Source: Terrimonas rubra (GTDB lineage Bacteria > Bacteroidota > Bacteroidia > Chitinophagales > Chitinophagaceae). Taken from it: a stretch of 64,000 bases of DNA. Positions 35,001 to 43,008 of this stretch are shown in pieces; the stretch's first letter is position 1, and the number at the start of each line of letters is the position of its first letter. The notes beneath the pieces were generated by a model that was given only the letters and a program-made list of their open reading frames with translations, had not been told where the DNA came from and did not search any database. The translations under genes were made by a program, and so were the position numbers. The stretch lies in assembly GCF_042686025.1 (NCBI RefSeq), contig NZ_JBHUOZ010000003.1, positions 2,232,001-2,296,000 of the forward strand, in the 5' to 3' direction.

Positions 35001-36056
35001 TTACAACCCGTTTACCTGGATAAAGTGAAGCAGCTTAGGTTCAACCATTGCGGGAGAAAACTGCTGGTATAGATCAAACACCTGTTCTTTCGCCTGTTTT
35101 TTATTTAAGCGTAATGGTTCTGCAATAAAATCATTCAGGTGTACTGATACATGTTTATGGCCATCAGCAAAAAGATCCCAGCCCTCTTTTGCCACCATGG
35201 GAGAAAAGATGCTGAAAGTAGGCAGGTCCAGTGCTTTGGCCATATTTACCGCCCCACCCTCGTTACCAATAATCGCCTTACAATAATGAAGAATGGCCAG
35301 GAAACTTCTCAACCCTTTTGGCTGTAAAGCCGTAACAATCTTTGCAAGCGTTTCCTCTTTACATAAACGCAGTATCGCTGCAGCTTCTTCCTGCTGCGAA
35401 GGCATATAATTCACCAGTAAGGTTGCATGTGCATTAGCGGCCACGGTATCCAGCACCTGTGCCATATAGGCCGCCGGATAGGATTTTCGCCTGTCACTGC
35501 CCAGCAAACCGATCATGATCAATGCCTTCCCTTGCAGTTGATGCTCCTGTAAAGTAGCTTGTGCCGTTTTTAATTCTTCCTCCGTCAGGTATATGCGGGG
35601 CATCAGGTCCATCGGAACAGCAGGTTGTAAAAAACTAAGCAGGGCCACCCGGTGTTCAATTGCCAACCCGGCAACAGTCGTCGCTTTTTCCTTTCTTTTC
35701 CAGGTATGGGTATAACAAAAGGCCGTATACCATTTTTTAAAACTGATGGTGATGCCTGCCCCGGAAAACAAACACATGATACTGGTTCCCAGTTTACAAT
35801 AAGCATCAATGATAATATCATACCTGGTTTTACGCAACTGGCCTATCCGTTTGATCAGCTGCGGCAGTTTTTTATCTTTAGCCGTTACCAGCAGCAGGTT
35901 ATCAATATTGGGATTATTATACACTACCGCCAGCGTATGCTCGTAAACCATGTAATCAATAGTGGCATGCGGGTACATTTTACGCAGGTTATTGCATAAA
36001 ATGGAACTGACCAATACATCCCCGATCATTTTTTGCTGGATCACCAAAATTTTCAT
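35001..36056 (-). CDS. Glycosyltransferase family 9 (heptosyltransferase-like)
   Basis: A 351-residue cytoplasmic transferase. The ATG at 36056 (MKILVIQQKMIGDVLVSSILCNNLRKMYP) matches the usual family start, and a -7 box at 36074-36081 rules out the upstream in-frame ATG at 36074. GT9 marks: the N-terminal Rossmann segment with GDVLVSS, the mid-protein IMIGLLGSDRRKSYPAAYMAQVLDTV and the C-terminal donor-site region AIIGNEGGAVNMAKALDLPTFSIFSP. GT-B enzymes of this family add heptose or related sugars to lipopolysaccharide core, so a cell-envelope glycan role is likely. No neighbouring LPS genes are present. Confidence 0.88.
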   Translation of the reverse strand: MKILVIQQKMIGDVLVSSILCNNLRKMYPHATIDYMVYEHTLAVVYNNPNIDNLLLVTAKDKKLPQLIKRIGQLRKTRYDIIIDAYCKLGTSIMCLFSGAGITISFKKWYTAFCYTHTWKRKEKATTVAGLAIEHRVALLSFLQPAVPMDLMPRIYLTEEELKTAQATLQEHQLQGKALIMIGLLGSDRRKSYPAAYMAQVLDTVAANAHATLLVNYMPSQQEEAAAILRLCKEETLAKIVTALQPKGLRSFLAILHYCKAIIGNEGGAVNMAKALDLPTFSIFSPMVAKEGWDLFADGHKHVSVHLNDFIAEPLRLNKKQAKEQVFDLYQQFSPAMVEPKLLHFIQVNGL

Positions 36057-36073
36057 GCCCAATAAATTAAGCA

Positions 36074-36081
36074 CAAAAGTA
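36074..36081 (-). promoter_or_regulatory. -7 element TACTTTTG for the GT9 gene
   Basis: Exact TAnnTTTG match on the minus strand, 17 nt upstream of the chosen ATG at 36056. It implies a very short leader. Confidence 0.55.
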
Positions 36082-36167
36082 ACAGGCTAATAGTGCTGAA
36101 CAAATATTGCAGCCTTTATTTTTAAAGCGTGTAAACGCTTATAACAAAGCATTAAAAAACGATGATG

Positions 36168-36175
36168 TACATTTG
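36168..36175 (+). promoter_or_regulatory. -7 element TACATTTG for the two-component operon
   Basis: Exact TAnnTTTG match, 48 nt before the response-regulator ATG at 36224. A small AAGCG / CGCTT inverted repeat lies upstream at about 36126-36140. Confidence 0.5.
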
Positions 36176-36223
36176 TCACTATTTCACCAGTAAACCAGTC
36201 ACTCAAACCGTTAATTTGTAAGC

Positions 36224-36898
36224 ATGAAGATATTGTTAGTGGAAGATGAGCCCAGTGTGGCTACCCTTATCAATAAGGGCTTAACAGAAAACGGCTACAG
36301 TATTACGGTAGCACCCGATGGTTATATCGGGTATACCATTGCCAAAGAACATGAATTTGATATTATTATCCTGGATATTATGGTACCCGGTATGAATGGT
36401 ATTGAGGTATGTAAACGCCTGCGCCAGGAAAAAATAATCACTCCTATTCTTTTTTTAACGGCCCTGGGTACCACTGAAAATATTGTAACCGGCTTAAACA
36501 GCGGCGGCGACGATTACCTGGTAAAACCTTTCAAATTTGCCGAGCTGGAAGCCCGGCTACGTTCATTAAACAGGCGCCGGACACTGGCCTTACAGGATGA
36601 AGATGTTTTTTACATCGGTGATATTGCCGTTAACCTCGATGCCAAACTGGTTCAGCTGAATAATACGCCTATCAACCTTACGTCTACCGAATACAGGTTA
36701 CTGGAATACTTTATAAAAAACAAGAACAAGGTATTGTCCAGGCTGGAAATACTGGAAAATGTATGGGGCATTGATTTTAATATGGGCACCAACGTGGTGG
36801 ATGTGTATGTAAATTATTTACGCAAAAAAATAGATAAAATTCCGGATCAGAAATTTATACAAACCATTGTAGGCATGGGTTACATGTTAAAAGTATAA
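36224..36898 (+). CDS. OmpR/PhoB-family response regulator
   Basis: A 224-residue DNA-binding regulator. The receiver domain (about 1-118) has the acidic pair in LVEDEP, the phosphoacceptor aspartate in IIILDIMVPGMNG, the conserved threonine in LFLTAL and lysine in YLVKPF. The C-terminal winged helix (about 128-222: LDAKLVQLNNTPINLTSTEYRLLEYFIKNKNKVLSRLEILENVW, VVDVYVNYLRKKID, IQTIVGMGYML) is of OmpR type. It is followed 12 bp later by its sensor kinase. The stimulus and targets cannot be read here. Confidence 0.96.
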   Translation: MKILLVEDEPSVATLINKGLTENGYSITVAPDGYIGYTIAKEHEFDIIILDIMVPGMNGIEVCKRLRQEKIITPILFLTALGTTENIVTGLNSGGDDYLVKPFKFAELEARLRSLNRRRTLALQDEDVFYIGDIAVNLDAKLVQLNNTPINLTSTEYRLLEYFIKNKNKVLSRLEILENVWGIDFNMGTNVVDVYVNYLRKKIDKIPDQKFIQTIVGMGYMLKV

Positions 36899-36910
36899 GG
36901 GCATTGCTAT

Positions 36911-38299
36911 ATGAAAATACAAACAAAAACAACCTTGCTGTTCACAGCACTTACAGCAACCGTTTTTTTTATCCTCAATATCACGGTATATTTTTTCCTC
37001 AATGAATCGGCCCATAACGACTTTAATAAACGGGTGGAATTAAGGGCAAAAATTTCGGCCAAATATCGTTTTGAACATGATGCCGAATCCACGGAATCAT
37101 TCCGCGAACTGCAGCGCCAGTACATGGAAAAGCTACCGGAGGAAAAAGCATTTATCCTGGAAGTGGCCAAAGGTTCCAAGGTTTCCAAAACACCGCTTGC
37201 CCCTGAATTGCCTGCTACCTACCTGGAAAAAATCATCAATGCCGATGGTGCTACCGTTTTTTATAAAAAAGGTTACCGCCACTATGCCGGCCTTTTATAT
37301 AAGGAAAACACCGGCGACGATCATATTGTGATCAAATCGGCCGTAAACGTGTATGGCCGTGAAATGATGCAGCACCTGCTCATTATTAAGATCGTTACTT
37401 TTATTTGTGCCGTGTTATTGATCTTTACCGTAGGTAAATACTTCTCCCGCCGCACTTTTCAACCCTTCAGGGATATTACAGCCAAGGTGAACCAGATAAG
37501 CCAGGGCAACCTGCACCTGCGCCTGCAGGAGCAAAAAGGATCGGATGAGATTGCTACCCTCATCAGGACCTTTAATGAAATGCTGGACCGGCTGGAAACA
37601 TCCTTTGAAGCCCAGAACAATTTTATCAGCAATGCCTCGCATGAATTAAGAACCCCGCTCACCGCTATTGTAGGCGAGGCCGATTATGCTTTACAGCGTG
37701 AAAGAACACCGGAGCATTACCAGCAATCGCTGGAAAACATTACCAGCCAGGCCGAAAAATTACAGCATTTGACCAAGGGCCTGCTGTCGCTGGCACAAAC
37801 AGGCTTTGACGGTAAAAAACAAAAACATGAGGCAGTAAGGCTGGACCAGCTGATATTTGATGTAAAAGACAGTGTGGACGCTATTTTCCCCGACAGCAGC
37901 ATTAAAATAAATATGCATGCCCTGCCCCATGATAATGCCAGTATGAACGTGATGGGTAATTATGATCTTTTAAAAATTGCCATCGGCAATATTGTAATGA
38001 ACGCCTGTAAATATTCCAATAATCAAACGGTGGAAGTGGATATGATCATTGAAGCCGAACTGGCGAAAATAGTGGTAAAAGATAATGGTATCGGCATTCC
38101 GGAAAAAGATATCAAACAGGTATATATCCCCTTCTTCAGGGCCTCCAATGTGAAGGATTATGAAGGGTATGGTATTGGTATGCCCCTGTCTAACAATATT
38201 ATACGCCTGCATCGCGGCAGTATTGATATACAATCAAAAGTAAATATCGGCACGCAGGTAACAGTTAACCTGCCCATTTGTTCGGAAGAAAATGGCTGA
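36911..38299 (+). CDS. Membrane sensor histidine kinase
   Basis: A 462-residue partner of the preceding response regulator. TM helix 1 (about 8-27: LLFTALTATVFFILNITVYFFL), periplasmic sensor of about 130 residues, TM helix 2 (LLIIKIVTFICAVLLIFTV), HAMP (FQPFRDITAKVNQISQGNLHLRL), dimerisation domain with the phospho-histidine in NFISNASHELRTPLTAIVGEA, then HATPase with N box NIVMNACKYS, G1 VKDNGIGIPEKD and G2 YGIGMPLSNNI. It resembles the CusS/heavy-metal-type class in layout, but no metal-resistance genes adjoin it. Translationally close to the regulator (12-bp gap) and ended by a strong terminator. Confidence 0.95.
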   Translation: MKIQTKTTLLFTALTATVFFILNITVYFFLNESAHNDFNKRVELRAKISAKYRFEHDAESTESFRELQRQYMEKLPEEKAFILEVAKGSKVSKTPLAPELPATYLEKIINADGATVFYKKGYRHYAGLLYKENTGDDHIVIKSAVNVYGREMMQHLLIIKIVTFICAVLLIFTVGKYFSRRTFQPFRDITAKVNQISQGNLHLRLQEQKGSDEIATLIRTFNEMLDRLETSFEAQNNFISNASHELRTPLTAIVGEADYALQRERTPEHYQQSLENITSQAEKLQHLTKGLLSLAQTGFDGKKQKHEAVRLDQLIFDVKDSVDAIFPDSSIKINMHALPHDNASMNVMGNYDLLKIAIGNIVMNACKYSNNQTVEVDMIIEAELAKIVVKDNGIGIPEKDIKQVYIPFFRASNVKDYEGYGIGMPLSNNIIRLHRGSIDIQSKVNIGTQVTVNLPICSEENG

Positions 38300-38336
38300 C
38301 CGCAAATTCTAATCTTATTTTAATAACATTTTAATT

Positions 38337-38366
38337 AAGGCCTAATCTTACGTTTAGGCCTTTTTA
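38337..38366 (+). terminator. Intrinsic terminator after the sensor kinase
   Basis: Perfect 9-bp stem AAGGCCTAA / TTAGGCCTT with an 8-nt loop, followed by TTTAAT. Confidence 0.85.
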
Positions 38367-38406
38367 ATGCCCGTGCCGCAGTTTTGTGTTATAAAAAAAT
38401 AATATT

Positions 38407-38928
38407 ATGACCAACTTACTTATTCCAACCGACTGTAGTGTAAACTCCGTAAAAAATGTAGAACAGGTGGTAAAAAGCCTCGGCGGACGTAAAGTTAACA
38501 TAGTACTGTTTCATGCTTTTAACCTCCCTACTTCGTCGTTGGACCTGATCACCGGTGCGCATAAACACCCTTATAACGAAGTAATGAACGAAAGCTTCCG
38601 CCAGGCCTGCAAACAATTAAAAGACCGTTATCCGCAAAATATTCAGCGTATTAATTTTAAATATATGCTGGGCGATACCCTGGGCCTTTTCAGAAATTTT
38701 GCTGATGCCAATGATATTGATATGATCTATGTTCCCGAAGCTTACACTTATGTAAAAATTCATGAACGCAGCATCAACCCTTTATCATTCTTTAACAAAT
38801 GTGGTATACCCTTTTATAAATTACCGGTATTTGAAACCATTACAAGAGAAGTGGTGGAAGAAACCAGGGAAACAGCACTTAGCTATGAGGCTCAGCCTGA
38901 ATTAGCTACCGTTTCTATTGATAAGTAA
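38407..38928 (+). CDS. Universal-stress-protein-like small protein
   Basis: A 173-residue cytoplasmic protein. The start TNLLIPTDCSVNSVKNVEQVVKSLGGRKVNIVLFHAF has the beta-alpha-beta pattern of a USP (ILVPTDFS-type start, then a long helix and an LFHAF strand), and IDMIYVPEAYTY occupies the place of the usual IVMG strand. The ATP-binding GxxG(S/T) motif of typical USPs is not present, so it may not bind ATP. It lies between a two-component system and bestrophin, 64 bp before the latter. Function unknown; a signalling or stress role is inference. Confidence 0.6.
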   Translation: MTNLLIPTDCSVNSVKNVEQVVKSLGGRKVNIVLFHAFNLPTSSLDLITGAHKHPYNEVMNESFRQACKQLKDRYPQNIQRINFKYMLGDTLGLFRNFADANDIDMIYVPEAYTYVKIHERSINPLSFFNKCGIPFYKLPVFETITREVVEETRETALSYEAQPELATVSIDK

Positions 38929-38992
38929 TTACCCAAACATACACTTTAACAGGTATGTACAACCACTGCTTGCATTAAAACAACGATAATTT

Positions 38993-40036
38993 ATGTTATT
39001 AAAAAAGAATATTCCATTCAAATATGTGTTTGGAAAAGTGAAATATGAAATACTGTTTATCGCTCTATATGCAACTACTATAGCCGTATTGTATGATGCC
39101 TATCACTTTACACGTATTTCCATCCCCATTGCCGTACCGGCCATTTTAGGTACTGTTATATCCCTGCTGTTAGGCTTTAGAAGTAACCAGGCTTATGACC
39201 GCTGGTGGGAAGCAAGACACATATGGGGGGCTATTGTAAACGACTCCCGTACACTGGGCCGCCAGATAATGCACTTTACCGTGCTTACCCATGAGCCCGA
39301 TGAACATATCATGGCTTTTCAGCAACGTATGATCAAAAGGCAGATAGCCTGGTGCCGGAGCCTGACAAGGCATTTACGTGGACAAAACCCCACAAAGGGT
39401 TTGGAAAAGTATTTATCCAAACAGGAACTGGCCTATGTTAAAAACGTTGATAATGTACCTTCCGCTTTGATCGATATGATGGGTAAGGACCTGAAAATGG
39501 CACTGGAAGAAGGTATGATCAACCGTTTTCAACAGGTAGAAATTGACCGTACCCTGTCCAGGTTATGCGATGCCATGGGTAAGTGTGAACGTATTAAAAA
39601 TACCATCTTCCCCAGCACCTATAGTTTATACATACACCTGGCCTTGTTACTGTTCATCTCCTTATTACCGTTCGGCCTTATCGAATACTTCGGTTTATTT
39701 GAAGTGCCGCTGGTAGTAGCTATATCGGCCTGTTTCTTATTAATTGAAAAAATGGCTATTCATTTGCAGGATCCGTTTGAAAACAAACCTACGGATACGC
39801 CCATGACCACCATTACCAATAATATTGAAAAAAACCTGACCCAGTTGTACGACCTTACTTACGAGCATAAAAATGTAACCTATGCCGAAGTAGTAACCAC
39901 CGGCCAGGACGAGAATGGGGTAACAAAAACCAAACTGCGTAAAGCCGCGCAGGTGGTTGACCTGGACGACTGGATGCATGATGATGTAGCACCCAGGTAC
40001 CAGCAGCAAGGTAAAAAAGCATACTACCTATTATAA
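38993..40036 (+). CDS. Bestrophin-family ion channel
   Basis: A 347-residue inner-membrane protein. The family core is clear: ILGTVISLLLGFRSNQAYDRWWEARHIWGAIVNDSRTLGRQIM (the FRxNxAYxRWWE motif) plus later helices SLYIHLALLLFISLLPFGLIEYFG and VPLVVAISACFLLIEKMA, then LQDPFENKPTDTPM, the conserved C-terminal DPFE-type motif. Bacterial bestrophins form pentameric channels, some passing cations rather than chloride, so the ion is not assigned. The preceding USP-like gene may be co-transcribed. Confidence 0.93.
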   Translation: MLLKKNIPFKYVFGKVKYEILFIALYATTIAVLYDAYHFTRISIPIAVPAILGTVISLLLGFRSNQAYDRWWEARHIWGAIVNDSRTLGRQIMHFTVLTHEPDEHIMAFQQRMIKRQIAWCRSLTRHLRGQNPTKGLEKYLSKQELAYVKNVDNVPSALIDMMGKDLKMALEEGMINRFQQVEIDRTLSRLCDAMGKCERIKNTIFPSTYSLYIHLALLLFISLLPFGLIEYFGLFEVPLVVAISACFLLIEKMAIHLQDPFENKPTDTPMTTITNNIEKNLTQLYDLTYEHKNVTYAEVVTTGQDENGVTKTKLRKAAQVVDLDDWMHDDVAPRYQQQGKKAYYLL

Positions 40037-40055
40037 TCTCATCATAGCCGTCTGA

Positions 40056-40089
40056 AACAAAAAAGCGGGTTCTGTATGGAACCCGCTTT
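40056..40089. terminator. Bidirectional terminator between bestrophin and rimO
   Basis: Perfect 11-bp stem AAAGCGGGTTC / GAACCCGCTTT (40062-40089), loop TGTATG. The minus strand has the better T run (TTTTTTG), so it chiefly ends rimO but can also serve the convergent bestrophin gene. Confidence 0.88.
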
Positions 40090-40108
40090 GCTTATATTTT
40101 TATTACCA

Positions 40109-41416
40109 CTAAATCACTTCCCCTTCCAGGTCGTAATCGTATGCTTTGGTAATTTTTACATTATAAAACTCACCTGTTTTTAATTTCTTATCGCCGGTGA
40201 TCACCACTTCATTATCCACTTCCACACTATCAAACTCGGTACGCCCCAGGTAACGGCCCGATTCTTTTTTATCGATCAGTACCTTAAATACTTTACCAAT
40301 TTTTTCCTGGTTCTTTTCGTACGATATCTCCTGCTGCACTTCCATTATCTCCTGCGCCCTGCGTTCTTTTTCTTCCGCCGGTACATCATCTGCCAGGTCA
40401 TAGGCCGATGTATTCTCTTCATGCGAATAAGTAAAGATACCCACCCTGTCAAAACGCATTTTCTCCAAAAATGCCTTTAACTCTTCCACATCGTCCTGGG
40501 TTTCGCCCGGAAAGCCGGTAATTAAAGTAGTGCGTAAACAAATACCCGGCACTTCTGCCCGTATGGCCGCCACCAGCTCTTCCATCTCTTCACAGGTTAT
40601 CTGGCGTTTCATGGCTTTCAGCATATTATTGGCCGCATGCTGTAAAGGCATATCCAGGTAATTACAAATATTCTCCCGCTCCCGCATTACCGGTAATATT
40701 TCCATCGGGAATTTTGAAGGATAGGCATAATGTAACCTGATCCACTCCAGTCCCTTCACATCCGCCAGCCTGTTCAACAGCTCAGGCAACATCCGTTTTT
40801 TATAAATATCCAGGCCGTAATAGGTCAGCTCCTGGGCAATTAACATTACCTCTTTTACGCCCATCCTCACCAGGCCTTCCGCCTCTCTCACTACGTCCTC
40901 TATACTCTTGCTTACATGGTTACCACGCATCAGGGGTATGGCACAAAACGAGCAGGTACGGTTACACCCTTCCGAAATTTTTAAATAGGCATAATGTTTT
41001 GGTGTAGCCAGTAAACGTTCGCCGATCAGCTCGGCTTTATAATCCGCTTCCAGTTGTTTCAGCATTAAGGGCAACTCCATGGTACCAAAAAAAGCATCCA
41101 CTTCGGGTATCTCATCCTCTAAATTATCTTTATAACGCTGGCTCAAACACCCGGTTACATACACTTTCTCCAGCTTTCCCTTTCTTTTCAGTTCTACCTG
41201 GTCAAGAATGGTATTAATACTCTCTTCCTTTGCCTTATCAATAAAGCCACAGGTATTCACCACCACAATATTATGGTCCACCTTCTTATTTTCATGCACC
41301 ACCGCAATATCATTGGCCAGCAACTGGCCGCTGAGCACTTCGCTGTCCACCATATTCTTGCTGCAACCCAGCGTAATGATATTTACCTTGTTCTTTTTTA
41401 ACGTTTTTGTTTTCAT
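40109..41416 (-). CDS. rimO: Ribosomal protein uS12 methylthiotransferase RimO
   Basis: A 435-residue radical-SAM enzyme that adds a methylthio group to an aspartate of ribosomal protein S12. The N-terminal UPF0004 domain has three cluster cysteines (LGCSKNMVDSE, NTCGFI, VTGCLSQRY); the radical-SAM cluster is in the CNRTCSFCAIP motif; the C-terminal TRAM domain ends at YDYDLEGEVI. The LGCSKNMVDSEV start and the MRGNHVSKSIEDVVREAEGL region separate RimO from MiaB. ATG at 41416 follows a TAACTTTG box by 8 nt, suggesting a nearly leaderless message. Confidence 0.95.
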   Translation of the reverse strand: MKTKTLKKNKVNIITLGCSKNMVDSEVLSGQLLANDIAVVHENKKVDHNIVVVNTCGFIDKAKEESINTILDQVELKRKGKLEKVYVTGCLSQRYKDNLEDEIPEVDAFFGTMELPLMLKQLEADYKAELIGERLLATPKHYAYLKISEGCNRTCSFCAIPLMRGNHVSKSIEDVVREAEGLVRMGVKEVMLIAQELTYYGLDIYKKRMLPELLNRLADVKGLEWIRLHYAYPSKFPMEILPVMRERENICNYLDMPLQHAANNMLKAMKRQITCEEMEELVAAIRAEVPGICLRTTLITGFPGETQDDVEELKAFLEKMRFDRVGIFTYSHEENTSAYDLADDVPAEEKERRAQEIMEVQQEISYEKNQEKIGKVFKVLIDKKESGRYLGRTEFDSVEVDNEVVITGDKKLKTGEFYNVKITKAYDYDLEGEVI

Positions 41417-41424
41417 AAACGCTG

Positions 41425-41432
41425 CAAAGTTA
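41425..41432 (-). promoter_or_regulatory. -7 element TAACTTTG for rimO
   Basis: Exact TAnnTTTG match on the minus strand. A TTG lies about 23 nt further upstream, longer than the usual 19-20 spacing. Confidence 0.5.
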
Positions 41433-41507
41433 ATGCATTACCACTTTAGGTCACGCAATGGTTTTAAACAGTTGTAAACCTGCTGTTTATCAGCCAGGTA
41501 AAGGTTT

Positions 41508-41633
41508 GGGGCTGTCGGCTGCAGTAACAACCCCGGGCTGCAGTCCGCCGCCCGTCTGCAACCTTTATACTGCCTCCCGCCAGCCCCGCTTCGTATAAAG
41601 GGTTTCCGCCTAAGCGGCGCAGCCTTTCAGCAC
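41508..41633 (-). repeat. GC-rich dispersed repeat family 1, copy B
   Basis: Read on the minus strand it runs from GGTGCTGAAAGGCTGCGCCG to CAGCCGACAGCCCC, the same start and end blocks as copies A (15307) and C (44509). It fills most of the 318-bp rimO-TPR gap. Just before the TPR gene a perfect 12-nt palindrome TTGTTGCAACAA is seen at 41715-41726. Confidence 0.65.
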
Positions 41634-41734
41634 CATCACCCTGGCCGGCTGTTATTCGCCACCCCGCGTATACCCACTTAACGGTATTGACTGTGCCCCT
41701 GCTTTTAGGTTAATTTGTTGCAACAATTAACTTT

Positions 41735-42871
41735 ATGAAACAGATACTAACGCTTATCAGTATACTGCTGCTGCATAGTATAGCAGGGGCTCAAACGGCC
41801 GAAGCCCTTTACGAGGAAGGTGTGAAACTGAAAAAAGATAAAAAAATAGTGGAGGCCCTGGGCAAATTTAAAGAGGCCATCAAACTAAAGCCCGATTACA
41901 CGGAAGCTTTATACGAAAGCGGCTGGTGTTACAACGATATGAAGGAGTATAACAATGCCCTTACCAACCTCAATAAAGCAGCCATCACCTGGAGTACCAT
42001 GCCTAAAGTGTTCTTTGAACGGGGTTATGCCAACCAGATGCTGTATAAGTACAAAGACGCACTGGACGATTATTTCAGGGCCAGGGAACTAAAACCTGAT
42101 TATACCAATATTCATAAAAAAATAGGCGAAGTATATTACCAGTCCGAGGACTACCCCAACGCCATCCTCTACTTTGAAAAACATGAATCGGTAAGTACCG
42201 CTGAAATGCTGGGAAAAGATTACCAGTACTGGTACCGGCGGGGGTTTAGCTACAATGCCCAAAAGGAATACGAAAAAGCCATTGTATCGCTGGAAAAAAG
42301 CCTGGCCATTAAAAAAGATTACCTGTCCACCTACCTGGAGCTGGGGTATGCCTGCACCAAACTAAAACGTTCTGATGAAGCCATTGCCTGGTTTCAGAAG
42401 GCGATTGATATAAATGCCGGTGACCATGTAGCGTACAATGGCATTGCCGAAGTATACCGCGATAATATTAAAGACTGCGATAAAGCAATAGAATGGTACA
42501 ATAAAACCTTAAAAATAAAGGCCAATGAGCGTAAAGCTAATTTTGGTATAGGTTACTGTTTAAACAGTAAAGGCAATTATACCGAAGCCAGAACCTATCT
42601 TAAAGCGGCCATTGCAGTTGAGCCTACTTATACAGCAGCTTATGTTGACCTGGGTTACTGCGAGTATATGTTAAACAATTATACAGAAGCCCTGGTGCAA
42701 TTAAACAAGGCACTGGATTTAAACGCCGGCAGTATCAATGCGCTGTACTATAAAGGGCTGGTGTATATTGCCAAACAGGAAAAACAAAATGCTTTATCGG
42801 TATATGAAAAACTATATACCCTTGCTCCGGCAACGGCAACCAGGTTAAAAGAACGTATTGATAAACTATAA
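41735..42871 (+). CDS. Exported tetratricopeptide-repeat protein
   Basis: A 378-residue protein with a signal peptide (MKQILTLISILLLHSIAGAQ) followed by about ten TPR units along the whole length, for example AEALYEEGVKLKKDKKIVEALGKFKEAIKLKPD, YWYRRGFSYNAQKEYEKAIVSLEKSLAIKKD and AYVDLGYCEYMLNNYTEALVQLNKALDLN. TPRs are protein-protein docking scaffolds. The periplasmic location suggests a role in envelope assembly, but no partner is evident from the neighbours. Monocistronic with a strong terminator. Confidence 0.9.
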   Translation: MKQILTLISILLLHSIAGAQTAEALYEEGVKLKKDKKIVEALGKFKEAIKLKPDYTEALYESGWCYNDMKEYNNALTNLNKAAITWSTMPKVFFERGYANQMLYKYKDALDDYFRARELKPDYTNIHKKIGEVYYQSEDYPNAILYFEKHESVSTAEMLGKDYQYWYRRGFSYNAQKEYEKAIVSLEKSLAIKKDYLSTYLELGYACTKLKRSDEAIAWFQKAIDINAGDHVAYNGIAEVYRDNIKDCDKAIEWYNKTLKIKANERKANFGIGYCLNSKGNYTEARTYLKAAIAVEPTYTAAYVDLGYCEYMLNNYTEALVQLNKALDLNAGSINALYYKGLVYIAKQEKQNALSVYEKLYTLAPATATRLKERIDKL

Positions 42872-42896
42872 CACACGCCCTGTACTGCTGATATAT

Positions 42897-42930
42897 AAAA
42901 GCCCGCTTAATGATATTAAGCGGGCTTTTT
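42897..42930 (+). terminator. Intrinsic terminator of the TPR gene
   Basis: A perfect 15-bp stem (AAAAGCCCGCTTAAT / ATTAAGCGGGCTTTT) with a 3-nt loop, ending in a T run. It marks the upstream boundary of the ATPase cassette. Confidence 0.93.
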
Positions 42931-42948
42931 GTTTAACCGGGCAAAAAA

Positions 42949-42997
42949 TTATATTTCGCCAAAACTCTATTTTTTTAATAGTTTTGGCGAAGTATAA
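42949..42997. repeat. Upstream flanking palindrome (U) of the DUF234 ATPase cassette
   Basis: The left arm is TTATATTTCGCCAAAACT (42949-42966), the loop 13 nt and T-rich, and the right arm AGTTTTGGCGAAGTATAA (42980-42997). The arms pair at 17 of 18 positions, with the other a G-U pair in RNA. It ends 11 nt before the ATPase ATG. The downstream element D (44422-44470) has the same arms, the same 13-nt loop length and an identical 18-nt right arm. Confidence 0.9.
42979..42986 (+). promoter_or_regulatory. -7 element TAGTTTTG inside palindrome U
   Basis: An exact TAnnTTTG match formed by the last loop base and the start of the right arm, 22 nt before the ATG. A protein bound to U would block it, so U could double as an operator. 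The equivalent position in D reads CAGTTTTG. Confidence 0.45.
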
Positions 42998-43008
42998 AAT
43001 TAATAGTT

